64,000 nt of DNA from Candidatus Heritagella intestinalis (GTDB lineage Bacteria; Bacillota; Clostridia; Oscillospirales; Acutalibacteraceae), in NCBI GenBank assembly GCA_904420555.1, contig CAJFVO010000004.1:1-64000 (forward strand). Direction: 5' to 3'. The notes under the pieces are model-generated. The model did no database searches, had not been told where the DNA came from, and saw only the letters and a list, made by a program, of their open reading frames with translations. The position numbers and the translations under genes are program-made. Positions 1 through 7,493 of the stretch are shown piece after piece. How positions within the stretch are numbered: position 1 is the first letter of the stretch; each line of letters begins with the position of its first letter.

Positions 1-98
1 ATTTCCATGACCGAAAGATGCTCGTCCAGGTGCAGATGGATGTAATACAGTTTTTCCTCTTTGCTCCACTTCCGATGTGGTGTCCCTTTCTTTCCCAT
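1..98 (-). CDS. IS3-family transposase OrfA-like HTH protein, N-terminal fragment (runs off the window)
   Basis: The reverse strand encodes about 32 residues beginning MGKKGTPHRKWSKEEK, preceded by a well-placed AAGGAGG ribosome site. This opening (Lys-rich, HRKWSKEEK, then LHLDEH) resembles the N-terminal helix-turn-helix segment of OrfA proteins of IS3-family insertion sequences, which bind the element ends. The rest lies beyond base 1, so neither OrfB nor the far terminal repeat can be seen. The fragment suggests a mobile element next to the GH85 gene. Assignment rests on motif memory from a short stretch. Confidence 0.55.
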   Translation of the reverse strand, partial: MGKKGTPHRKWSKEEKLYYIHLHLDEHLSVME

Positions 99-135
99 TC
101 CTATTCCTCCTTTTTCTCTTGTTTTGCTACGAAAA

Positions 136-169
136 AAGTAGGCACCCACACTTTTGTGAGTGTCTACTT
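136..169. repeat. Imperfect inverted repeat upstream of the IS OrfA-like gene
   Basis: AAGTAGGCACCCAC (136-149) pairs imperfectly with GTGAGTGTCTACTT (156-169) around a short T-rich loop. It lies about 40 bp upstream of the OrfA start, where IS ends or anti-readthrough hairpins are often found. It may be the element's terminal structure, but the partner end is outside the window. Confidence 0.45.
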
Positions 170-223
170 TCATTTTACAGGTGCAGCTTCATTTTAGGAT
201 TATCCCCTTTCTTCATGTTCCTT

Positions 224-246
224 ACCCCCGGTTCCGGGGTTTTTTG
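224..246 (+). terminator. Intrinsic terminator, plus strand
   Basis: CCCCGG-tt-CCGGGG stem (226-239) followed by seven T residues. No complete plus-strand gene ends here, so it may insulate the downstream GH85 gene or be a relic of a gene disrupted by the insertion. Confidence 0.6.
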
Positions 247-310
247 TCTGATTTGGATAGAGGAAGAGCGAGATGACAAATTTGAGGGTGCTTTTCTAAA
301 TTTGTAAATC

Positions 311-339
311 AATTCCTGTTTTTTTGTAAAATAGGAATT
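311..339. repeat. Short A/T-rich hairpin in a gene-free region
   Basis: AATTCCTGTTTT (311-322) is complementary to AAAATAGGAATT (328-339) except one position. The surrounding 340-620 region is very AT-rich, and no ORF with a convincing ribosome site is seen there. A pair of AAAAACAATGT direct repeats (567-577 and 588-598) lies 21 bp apart, two helical turns, just upstream of the GH85 promoter. Confidence 0.4.
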
Positions 340-622
340 ATAAAGATGTAAAGAAAGCACATAAAAAAGGAGACGCTAATTTAAAACCAAATAGAAGATA
401 TAAAAATGTAGTGTTTAATTGTAAAAATAATCATAAAATTTTTTATAAATAAGAAATTAACGAGTGAAAATATGAGAGGCGCTTGTATCAAATATGTCAA
501 AAATGTATTTACAAACGATGACGATATGTGAATACAAAAAAAGATCAAGATGTAAAATTTTGAAATAAAAACAATGTTATAAGCAACAAAAACAATGTAC
601 TAAACTCTGTAATAAGTATGCA

Positions 623-650
623 TTTACTTCTGCGAATTAAGTGATATAAT
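623..650 (+). promoter_or_regulatory. Predicted sigma-A promoter with extended -10 for the GH85 gene
   Basis: TGATATAAT (642-650) gives an extended -10. A weak -35 TTTACT lies 16 bp upstream. The start codon is about 100 bp downstream. Confidence 0.5.
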
Positions 651-749
651 AATAGATGATAATTATTGTTTTGATGCGGATTTAGTAGTCATGTTGAATA
701 TTAGTTCCCGGGATTACAAAGAGCACAAAACAAAAAAGGAGGTACACTT

Positions 750-3700
750 GTGAAAAGAAATGGTAAAAGAGCGCTGGCTGCGCTCCTGGCGGTTCTGATG
801 GCAGCAAGCTCGGCGCCCTTTGCACTGGCTGCTGATACGCTCCCGTACATCGGGGAAAGCGCCAAGGGAGAAAACCAGCCCTACCAGCACGGCTACCGCG
901 CCGAGGATTTCCTGGATTGGAATCCGGAAACCGACCCCTGGGGCGATATGCTCCGGGCGCAGGTTCCCCTGCAGGACCGCAACGCCGCTCTGGCAGCCAC
1001 CCAGGCCAATCCGGAGCTGAGCCCGGAAACGGAATATTTTGCCCTCTCCGGCGACTACGGCAATGCATTCTTCGACAGCTATCCTTACACCAACGAGTTC
1101 AGCCAGTATCTGTTTAATTTCTGGCAGTACACGGACTATTATGGCGGCTGGCACGGAATGCCCACGGAAGAAGTCCCGGAGGAAATGTATAACGCCGAGG
1201 GAGAGCGCAATGGCACAGCAGACTGGTCTACCCGGTATTTTGAGTTTGGCCTGGTAAACCTGCCCAACCCCGCCTATACCAATGCGGCCCATAAAAACGG
1301 CGTGCTGTCGGTAGGTTGTATTTTCCTGCCCCGCACCGGTTTGAAGCATACCAAATTCCTGACCCAGGACGAGAACGGCAATTTCCCCTATGCGGAAAAA
1401 CTGGTAGAGATGGCCGAGTACTACGGCTTTGACGGCTATTTCATCAACCAGGAGGAAAGTATCCCAGCTGGCGATGTGGAACTGTATAAGGGCTTCATGA
1501 AGCAAATACGGGAAGACGGTATCTATGTGCAGTGGTATGACTCCATCAATGCAAACGGCGGCGGCTTGACTTACCAGAATGAATTTAACAGTGTCAACTC
1601 CCCCTTTGTAGTAGAAAATGGGGAGCAGTATGCCAGTTCTATTTTCCTCAACTACTGGTGGAACAGTTCCATGTTAGCTTCTTCCGCAGAACATGCAAAG
1701 TCTTTGGGAGTTGATCCGCTGGACGTGGTCTTTGTAGGCGTAGAAGCGGGAAAATATAAATTCAGTCAACCCTATGATTTGCGCGGCAACATCGGCGAGG
1801 ATGGCCAGCCCATGAACTCCATCGCTTCTCTGGGTGCAGACGCTGTCCACCATGCAGTCGATGAAGATTTCTCGGGCAATGCAATCCGCCGCGAAAAAGA
1901 TGAATTCCAGTGGATGGCTTTCCAGCGTGAGCGTATGTGGTGGTCCGGCCCCTTCCAGGATCCCAGCCAGGCCAGCTTCACCGCCGACCGTTCCACCTAT
2001 CCGGCCGCGCCGGAAGTCGGTGTAAGATCCAATAATTTTGACGGCGTTGCGGCTTACATCACCGAGCGTTCCGTCATTAACGGTGATACTTTTGTGACCA
2101 ACTTCAACACCGGCCACGGCCTGGAGTACGCTCTCAACGGTGAAATCTCCAACGAAGATGAGTGGTCCAACATCAGCATTCAGGACATCCTGCCCACCTG
2201 GCAGTGGTGGTTCGAAACCGACGGAACCAAGCTCAAGGCTGATTTCGATTACGGCGACGAATACAAGAAGAACTATGACAACGGTGCGGAAGATATTTAT
2301 GGTAAGCCTGGCAGCTTCGACTTCGACCTGGTAGGCGCGTATAACGGCGGTTCCTCTCTGGTGGTTTATGGACAGGTAGACGCTGAGAACTTCCTGCATC
2401 TGTACAAGACCGATCTGGACGTCACCGATGCCACCAAGGTAGACGTGACCTTCAAGAAGACTTCTCAGGATAACGTAGGCATGAAGCTGGGCGTGATCTT
2501 TGAGGACAATACCAATGAAGTGGTGAAGCTGGACATCGCCAACTCCACCGAGGCCAGCGACGGCTGGGTCACCAGCACCGTTGATCTGTCCGGTTATGCC
2601 GGCAAGCAGATAGCAGCCTTTGGTCTGGTATTCGACGGCGAAGCTGAAGATTATCAGGTGAACATTGGCCGCATCGCCTACACTTCCGGCGAATCCCAGA
2701 AGCCCGCTGCCCCCACTGGCTTTACCGTTGACAAGGCCTATGACACCAACGAAATGGTTGTTTCCTGGGATATGGCTTCCTATGACGACGTGAAGCAGTA
2801 CAACCTGTACGCAGTGACCGACGGCAAGGAAATCTATCTGGGCGGCACCTATGACCAAGTGTATTACATCAAGGATATCGAGCAGGCCATTGCTGATGCA
2901 GCAGGCGTTTCCGTCACGGATGTGACTGTGACTCCCAGCGAGACCAGCGCAGAAGCTGGCAGCGTTGTTTCCTTTGACGCAAAGGTAAATGGAATGACCG
3001 AAGAAATCGGCCAGGTTACTCTGGAACTCAAGGCAGTTTCCGAAGATGGTACTGAGAGCGATCCCGCAGTGGCAACCCACAACTATGCAGAAGGCGTGAC
3101 CAATGTGGAAGTCACCGCAGAAGATGGCGCTCTGAACGTAACTTGGGAAGGCGGCCAGGCTGATGTGGTCGTGACCAAGGAGTACAGCACCGACGACCGC
3201 ACTTGGACTGCTTCCGGTAACAACGGCTGCACCGTGGAAGTTCCCACCGGCGCTGACGCGGATTATGCCCGTTACACCATGACCATTACCACGCCTGATG
3301 GCGCAGTGACTACCTATGACGGTCGGATGGATGACAGCTATTGTAAGCCTTATACTGGTATAGTGTCGAGTAATGGTACGTTGGAAGTACCGTTAGCTAA
3401 GGATTGGTATCAGATGGTCTATAAGACGGTAACCAATGGTGTGGAGTCTGAAGAATCTACCATCACCCGATATAGAGCGAATATGCCTAGCATCCCAGGT
3501 AGTGTGGATTCTGTAATGATTAAGTTGATAGACTATCGTGGAAATGAGTCCGAGTGGGTTACCATTCCCAATCAAATCAGTGTGTCAGTAGAAAGCGATA
3601 CTACCTCTATGACAGCTGGGGAGTCTATTACTCTACGTGCAGTTGTCAAGGATTATACGGAAACCGATGCGGTTACTTGGGAGATTACGAGTGCTCACGT

Positions 3701-5450
3701 TGAAGGAACCACGATTGATGAAAATGGAGTTCTGGTTGTGGCAGAAGAAGAAAGTGCTTCCAATCTAACTATAGAGGCAACCTCTGTGGAAAATACTGCC
3801 GTATCCAGCAGTATTACAATAACCGTGAAACCTGTATATGTTATCCGCTGCGATAGCAGCCGAGTATATCAGGGAGATACCGCAAATTTAACGGTGTATT
3901 ATAAGGATAATCCTACATCTGTTCAAAATTACGAGTGGTCTGTAAGCGGTGCCACCAGTCAAGAAACTTCTATTAAAGACGGTGTTCTTACTGTTGGTTT
4001 GGATGAACCTTTCCGTACAAACCTTATTGTAACAGCTACCAGCAAAGAAGGAGGTATAAGTTATTCCACAAAAGTTTTTGTCTATAATATTTATGCAATT
4101 AATCCTTCATCCGCTTCTGTAATTAATGGTGGACAACAACAGTTTAGTGTCTTAAATCAGAAGACTCAGGAAGCAGTAGAAGCTACAGAATTTATTTGGA
4201 GTGTAGAATCCTCGTATCCGAATTATTATGGCGATATTACCTCGGCGGATACAAAAGTAAATGAAAATGGACTTTTTACCAGAGGTTCTGACGAGGTTTG
4301 CCCGTATTTGACTTTGACAGCTGTTCATAAAGAAACAGGTACAACAATTTCGGCTTCAATATCTCAGTCTTATTCTGCAACTGCCGAAACCAAATCTCTG
4401 GAAATGAAGACCATGCCGCAGGCCAATGCAGCTCCCAAGTCCGATGAAGTTTCCCAGGATGTGACTTGGACCGTGGAAGGCGCAACCAGCGTGCACACCC
4501 GGATCGATGCAGACGGCAACCTGACTATCGGCGGCGATGAGACCGCAGAAGTCCTGACCGTTCGCGCAACCTCCGTTGCAGATCCCAGCAAGTCTGACAC
4601 TGCAACCGTAGCAGTTACCCCCAGCAAGGAGCTGCTCCGCAAGACCTATGAATATGCACAGACTCTGAACACCGAAGGTGTAGTAGACAGTGCAGTGAAG
4701 TTCTTCGAGGAAGCCATGGCCAACGCCAAGGCAGTTCTGGATAATCCCGACGCTACCATCGAAGAGATCAACACCGCATGGGACAACCTGCTAGAAGGCA
4801 TCTGGGGCCTGGGCCTGGTACAGGGCGACAAGGCAATGCTGGAGCAGCTGATTGCTCGTGCAGAAGCCATGGACGAAGACAAGTATGTAGCCGATAACTG
4901 GCAGCAGCTGGTAGACGCACTGGCCAATGCAAAGACCGTCTATGACGATGGCGACGCCCTGCAGGGCGATGTGGATGCAGCAGCAAATGCCCTACTGAAC
5001 GCCATCCTGGCCCAGCGGTATAAGGCAGACAAGTCTATCCTGGAAGACCTGATTCACCAGGCCAACGAGATTGACACCAGCCTGTATACAGCAGAGAGCG
5101 TGCAGGCGTTCACAGCAGCACTGAAGAGCGCTAACGCAGTCCTGGCTGACGAGAGCCTGAGCGAAGATGAGCAGGCAACAGTCGACGAGGCTGTAGCAAC
5201 TCTGAGTAGCGCCATGGACAACCTGGTAGAAACCTCTGCTGACGATAACAACAGCGGTGACAATACCAACACTGGTGACGACGCCGACAAGGGCGACAAC
5301 GACACCAGCAGCAAGGACGATCCCAACAAGGGACCCATCAACAAGACCCCTGCAACTGGCGACAACAACCTGGTTGCCCTGGGCGCCCTGGCCGTGCTGC
5401 TGACCTCCGCAGGAGCCTTTGTGGTGATTCGCAGAAAGAGCAGAGTATAA
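750..5450 (+). CDS. Secreted, wall-anchored GH85 endo-beta-N-acetylglucosaminidase with FIVAR repeats
   Basis: Predicted to cleave the chitobiose core of N-glycans, releasing oligosaccharide from host glycoproteins at the cell surface. GTG start behind AAAGGAGG. Residues 1-27 are a signal peptide ending ALAA. The GH85 catalytic region fills about 30-500 and contains FDGYFINQE, with the family's Asn-x-Glu pair at N233/E235. Then follow a carbohydrate-binding-like beta domain (to about 655), Fn3/Ig-like modules, Big-like repeats (about 860-1250), FIVAR-type helical repeats (about 1290-1490), an acidic linker, and a sorting signal TPATGD near 1533 with a TM segment and RRKSRV tail. At 1566 residues it is longer than minimal ENGases because of accessory modules. 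Codons 864-1210 are markedly AT-rich compared with both flanks, suggesting modular acquisition. No sortase gene is in the window. Confidence 0.9.
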   Translation: MKRNGKRALAALLAVLMAASSAPFALAADTLPYIGESAKGENQPYQHGYRAEDFLDWNPETDPWGDMLRAQVPLQDRNAALAATQANPELSPETEYFALSGDYGNAFFDSYPYTNEFSQYLFNFWQYTDYYGGWHGMPTEEVPEEMYNAEGERNGTADWSTRYFEFGLVNLPNPAYTNAAHKNGVLSVGCIFLPRTGLKHTKFLTQDENGNFPYAEKLVEMAEYYGFDGYFINQEESIPAGDVELYKGFMKQIREDGIYVQWYDSINANGGGLTYQNEFNSVNSPFVVENGEQYASSIFLNYWWNSSMLASSAEHAKSLGVDPLDVVFVGVEAGKYKFSQPYDLRGNIGEDGQPMNSIASLGADAVHHAVDEDFSGNAIRREKDEFQWMAFQRERMWWSGPFQDPSQASFTADRSTYPAAPEVGVRSNNFDGVAAYITERSVINGDTFVTNFNTGHGLEYALNGEISNEDEWSNISIQDILPTWQWWFETDGTKLKADFDYGDEYKKNYDNGAEDIYGKPGSFDFDLVGAYNGGSSLVVYGQVDAENFLHLYKTDLDVTDATKVDVTFKKTSQDNVGMKLGVIFEDNTNEVVKLDIANSTEASDGWVTSTVDLSGYAGKQIAAFGLVFDGEAEDYQVNIGRIAYTSGESQKPAAPTGFTVDKAYDTNEMVVSWDMASYDDVKQYNLYAVTDGKEIYLGGTYDQVYYIKDIEQAIADAAGVSVTDVTVTPSETSAEAGSVVSFDAKVNGMTEEIGQVTLELKAVSEDGTESDPAVATHNYAEGVTNVEVTAEDGALNVTWEGGQADVVVTKEYSTDDRTWTASGNNGCTVEVPTGADADYARYTMTITTPDGAVTTYDGRMDDSYCKPYTGIVSSNGTLEVPLAKDWYQMVYKTVTNGVESEESTITRYRANMPSIPGSVDSVMIKLIDYRGNESEWVTIPNQISVSVESDTTSMTAGESITLRAVVKDYTETDAVTWEITSAHVEGTTIDENGVLVVAEEESASNLTIEATSVENTAVSSSITITVKPVYVIRCDSSRVYQGDTANLTVYYKDNPTSVQNYEWSVSGATSQETSIKDGVLTVGLDEPFRTNLIVTATSKEGGISYSTKVFVYNIYAINPSSASVINGGQQQFSVLNQKTQEAVEATEFIWSVESSYPNYYGDITSADTKVNENGLFTRGSDEVCPYLTLTAVHKETGTTISASISQSYSATAETKSLEMKTMPQANAAPKSDEVSQDVTWTVEGATSVHTRIDADGNLTIGGDETAEVLTVRATSVADPSKSDTATVAVTPSKELLRKTYEYAQTLNTEGVVDSAVKFFEEAMANAKAVLDNPDATIEEINTAWDNLLEGIWGLGLVQGDKAMLEQLIARAEAMDEDKYVADNWQQLVDALANAKTVYDDGDALQGDVDAAANALLNAILAQRYKADKSILEDLIHQANEIDTSLYTAESVQAFTAALKSANAVLADESLSEDEQATVDEAVATLSSAMDNLVETSADDNNSGDNTNTGDDADKGDNDTSSKDDPNKGPINKTPATGDNNLVALGALAVLLTSAGAFVVIRRKSRV

Positions 5451-5523
5451 TCGTTTTAACCTTTCACGTTTTCCTTTTTGACTCCCGCAGTTGGGTTCTC
5501 CCGGCTGCGGGAGTTTATTTTAT
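5433..5523 (+). repeat. 91-bp direct repeat, copy 1 (gene 3' end plus terminator)
   Basis: Begins inside the last codons of the GH85 gene (encoding RKSRV-stop) and runs through the terminator. It matches 17957-18047 without gaps, 86 of 91 bases identical. One difference (G to A inside the stem) replaces a U-G pair by U-A, so the hairpin is preserved. The two copies bracket the heme locus. Confidence 0.9.
5481..5520 (+). terminator. Intrinsic terminator of the GH85 gene
   Basis: ACTCCCGCAG pairs with CTGCGGGAGT (5505-5514), extended through the inner TTGGG/CCCGG, followed by TTTATTTTAT. Confidence 0.85.
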
Positions 5524-5545
5524 AATGTCTATTTTGGATTTTGTG

Positions 5546-5571
5546 CCCGCATTGATAGCGGGTATCTTTTT
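5546..5571 (+). terminator. Second, weaker plus-strand terminator
   Basis: CCCGC-N7-GCGGG followed by TATCTTTTT. It backs up the previous terminator and separates it from the convergent holin-like ORF. Confidence 0.6.
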
Positions 5572-5643
5572 GTAGCGTAGACCCACCCAAAAACCGCCCC
5601 ACCCGAAGAAAGAATCCGAGCGTGGGCAGTGTGCATGTATCAA

Positions 5644-6027
5644 TTATTCAAATTTGGTGGCCTGCTTGCCCAGCTGGTTAATATAGTCGGAGCAGAGGAT
5701 ACCCTGCACAATGGCGGTGAAGGCGGCCAGCAGCGCGTCCTGCCAGCCGGAGAGGGGAGAGGTGGCCAGCACCCACGGAAAAGACAGAGCAACGCCAATC
5801 CCGCCCAGGGAGACGGGAATCAGGGTATCCGAGAACCACCCGGCCTTCTTGAGCCCCATGCCGATAAAGTACAGCACGGGCACCAGAATGAGCAGTTCAG
5901 GGCTTACATATGTTTCTGTGTACAGGGCGGGCCATTGTTGCATGATTCCCAACAAAAGGAAAGGACAGCATGTTTCCCAGCCAGCAAGAAAAATATTTCT
6001 TGACAACTGTACCATAGTATGGTACAT
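5644..6027 (-). CDS. Phage holin-like small membrane protein (holin_5_2 type), probable prophage remnant
   Basis: Residues from about 42 onward (VSPELLILVPVLYFIGMGLK, then SDTLIPVSLGGIGVALS and a second hydrophobic stretch) look like the short holin family that permeabilises the membrane for phage lysins. The first 40 residues do not fit that family and no ribosome site precedes either ATG, so the native 5' end was probably lost. Internal initiation at the Met before QQWPALY is an alternative. No lysin, tail or integrase gene is nearby. Its upstream DNA is the promoter of the divergent regulator, so it may not be expressed. Confidence 0.55.
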   Translation of the reverse strand: MYHTMVQLSRNIFLAGWETCCPFLLLGIMQQWPALYTETYVSPELLILVPVLYFIGMGLKKAGWFSDTLIPVSLGGIGVALSFPWVLATSPLSGWQDALLAAFTAIVQGILCSDYINQLGKQATKFE

Positions 6028-6028
6028 T
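6000..6028 (+). promoter_or_regulatory. Sigma-A promoter with a 19-bp perfect palindrome in its spacer
   Basis: TTGACA (6000-6005), 17-bp spacer, TACATT (6023-6028). The spacer contains the perfect palindrome TGTACCATAGTATGGTACA (6008-6026), covering the space between the hexamers and part of the -10. A repressor bound there would block polymerase. It drives the regulator at 6164, so autoregulation by that protein is the simplest model. Confidence 0.75.
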
Positions 6029-6035
6029 GATATAA

Positions 6036-6051
6036 GTTAGTAGTAACTAAC
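6036..6051. promoter_or_regulatory. DtxR-type operator GTTAG-N6-CTAAC (site 1)
   Basis: GTTAG-tagtaa-CTAAC lies at the predicted transcription start of the 6000-6028 promoter. The same inverted repeat recurs in the heme leader and feo promoter. Half-site TTAG/CTAA and spacing resemble DtxR/IdeR iron boxes. Confidence 0.6.
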
Positions 6052-6163
6052 TAAAACTTCCTAAAGCCTGAAACTGTATAATAGAAAAAAGACGCCGGTT
6101 CGCTGCTTCAAAGTGCGCAGGCTTGTTTTCATATACATTGAATGACAGGAAGAGGGGTTTTTT

Positions 6164-7003
6164 ATGTCTGAAAATCTGAACGGCATCCAAATCCAACTGC
6201 TATTGTACTTTTTGGAAGCGGAACCGAAAAAGCGGACGGTGACCGACGCCGCCCGATATTTGAATAAGCCGAAATCCACCCTGACACATATTTTGGACAG
6301 CCTGGACGAGCTCTCGCTGATGGAGCGTGTAGAAAGGCGAAAGTCGGTGTTGACCGCCGCCGGGGAAAGAACGGCGCAGCAGCTGCTGCACCGGCGGAAA
6401 ATCCTGGAGCAGTATATGCAGTACCAGGACATCCCGCCTGCGCAAATCAAAGAAAATGCCCTGCGGGCGCTGTCGGCCGGCTTTTCCGATGCGTTTATGG
6501 AGCGCCTTGCTGAACAGGAGGGGCGGATGCGCCTCAAGGAGATTTTTGCCGGGCGCCGGGATTTTCACGGCGGGGATATCTGCAATTACCTCAAAGACGG
6601 CAGCTATTACTTCCCGTTCATCATCTACCGGGAGCAGATCAAAAACCATAACAACCTCTCCATGGCGAACCGTGGATTTGAAAATCCCTGCGAGATGATC
6701 GTCAAGGGCCATGAAGGGCTGGTGTATCTGGCGGTGAAAACCATGTCTGCCGAATCCATGTCCAGCGGCAAAAAGATGGAAGGCCGGGTCAACAAAATGC
6801 AGTACCTGTACAACGGCGAATTCCGGGACGGCGGGATCGATGGGCGGTATGTGTATTTCCCAGTGACGGCGCTGAACTTTATTGCCATGGGAAAGGGCCG
6901 GGACACCATGCTGCACGGCAGCGTATGCCTGAAAATGCAGTGCAGCGTAGGGGATATGCATATGCCGGAAAGCGCGGCAGTTTTTACCATGTTTATCCAC
7001 TGA
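6164..7003 (+). CDS. Winged-helix (MarR/DtxR-like) transcriptional regulator with unknown C-terminal domain
   Basis: Residues about 8-65 form a winged helix-turn-helix (VTDAARYLNKPKSTLTHILD, then LSLMERVERRKSVLTAAG). A linker helix follows, and then a 150-residue C-terminal domain (about 120-279) that I do not recognise; it could sense a ligand or metal. Start ATG is preceded by GGAAGAGGGG. Its own promoter contains a 19-bp palindrome. A near copy of that palindrome lies immediately downstream (7036-7053) and a half-site TTTGGTACA sits just upstream of the -35 of the heme surface gene. This suggests it controls itself and the heme locus. The C-terminal domain is too long for an ordinary MarR protein. 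Confidence 0.7.
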   Translation: MSENLNGIQIQLLLYFLEAEPKKRTVTDAARYLNKPKSTLTHILDSLDELSLMERVERRKSVLTAAGERTAQQLLHRRKILEQYMQYQDIPPAQIKENALRALSAGFSDAFMERLAEQEGRMRLKEIFAGRRDFHGGDICNYLKDGSYYFPFIIYREQIKNHNNLSMANRGFENPCEMIVKGHEGLVYLAVKTMSAESMSSGKKMEGRVNKMQYLYNGEFRDGGIDGRYVYFPVTALNFIAMGKGRDTMLHGSVCLKMQCSVGDMHMPESAAVFTMFIH

Positions 7004-7035
7004 AAGAGGACGTCAAGGGAGAGACGGAAATTTTT

Positions 7036-7053
7036 TGAACCATAGTTGGTACA
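7036..7053. promoter_or_regulatory. Second copy of the ACC-N6/7-GGT palindrome, upstream of the heme locus
   Basis: TGAACCATAGTTGGTACA matches the 19-bp palindrome at 6008-6026 with one base deleted and one changed. A lone half-site TTTGGTACA (7123-7131) lies 10 bp before the -35 of the next promoter. It probably binds the regulator encoded at 6164. Confidence 0.55.
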
Positions 7054-7140
7054 AGCGCGTTTTTTTGGAATCATGCGGGTTCCGGGCCTTTTTTAAGGTC
7101 AAAAAGGGCGGGTTGGCCCGGGTTTGGTACAGAATTTTGA

Positions 7141-7169
7141 TTGACAATAAAAAGACAAGCGGATATACT
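7141..7169 (+). promoter_or_regulatory. Near-consensus sigma-A promoter of the heme uptake operon
   Basis: TTGACA (7141-7146), 17-bp spacer, TATACT (7164-7169). Transcription should start near 7176, giving a leader of about 318 nt before the first gene. Confidence 0.8.
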
Positions 7170-7232
7170 GAGGGTGCTGTAGGGAACTGCGGGAGAATGG
7201 GGAAAGAAAAAACCACCTTGTGAAGCGGACTG

Positions 7233-7262
7233 CCTCGGAAAACTCCGGAGGGAGTATTTTTT
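7233..7262 (+). terminator. Terminator-like hairpin with competing antiterminator in the leader
   Basis: ACTCC (7242-7246) pairs with GGAGT (7251-7255) followed by ATTTTTT. Alternatively CCTCGG (7233-7238) can pair with CCGGAGG (7245-7251), which would unpair the terminator. The stem is short, so strength is uncertain. Confidence 0.4.
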
Positions 7263-7271
7263 AGGGGCATG

Positions 7272-7287
7272 GTTAGCTGAAGCTAAC
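7272..7287. promoter_or_regulatory. DtxR-type operator GTTAG-N6-CTAAC (site 2)
   Basis: GTTAGCT-GA-AGCTAAC, arms perfect over 7 bp, about 100 bp downstream of the predicted transcription start. It may act as a roadblock site or serve an unrecognised second promoter. Confidence 0.55.
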
Positions 7288-7375
7288 TCTGAGTAGCATT
7301 TTGCACAACATGATATACCAGGAGGGCGAGTTTGCAGCTCAGTCTCCTGACCAGAAACGATAGAAGGAGGAGCCT

Positions 7376-7402
7376 ATGAACTGTATCAAAGATTCGCCGT
7401 AG
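7376..7402 (+). CDS. Possible 8-residue leader peptide
   Basis: ATG preceded by GAAGGAGGAGCCT encodes MNCIKDSP and stops; a hairpin follows directly. The ribosome site is as strong as those of real genes, which is unusual for a chance ORF. No run of one amino acid suggests classical amino acid attenuation; a translation-coupled leader or a degraded gene start are alternatives. Confidence 0.3.
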   Translation: MNCIKDSP

Positions 7403-7427
7403 AAGCGGCAAAATTTTTTGCCAGGAG

Positions 7428-7443
7428 GTTAGAAAACGCTAAC
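7428..7443. promoter_or_regulatory. DtxR-type operator GTTAG-N6-CTAAC (site 3)
   Basis: GTTAG-aaaacg-CTAAC, 50 bp upstream of the surface protein start codon. Confidence 0.55.
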
Positions 7444-7493
7444 TTCAATACGAAATTCCCCTTGAGGGAGAACATGAAATGGAGGTACATACC

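Larger units (their letters stand above)
7176..7493 (+). promoter_or_regulatory. Long structured 5' leader of the heme operon (possible attenuator)
   Basis: The 318-nt leader contains, in order: an early terminator-like hairpin (7242-7262); two GTTAG-N6-CTAAC operators (7272-7287, 7428-7443); a hairpin with CAGGAG (7320-7325) pairing CTCCTG (7344-7349); an 8-codon ORF with a good ribosome site; and a GGCAAAATTTTTTGCC hairpin just after that ORF. It matches no riboswitch class I can recognise. The layout suggests control after initiation, by roadblock or attenuation. Confidence 0.45.
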
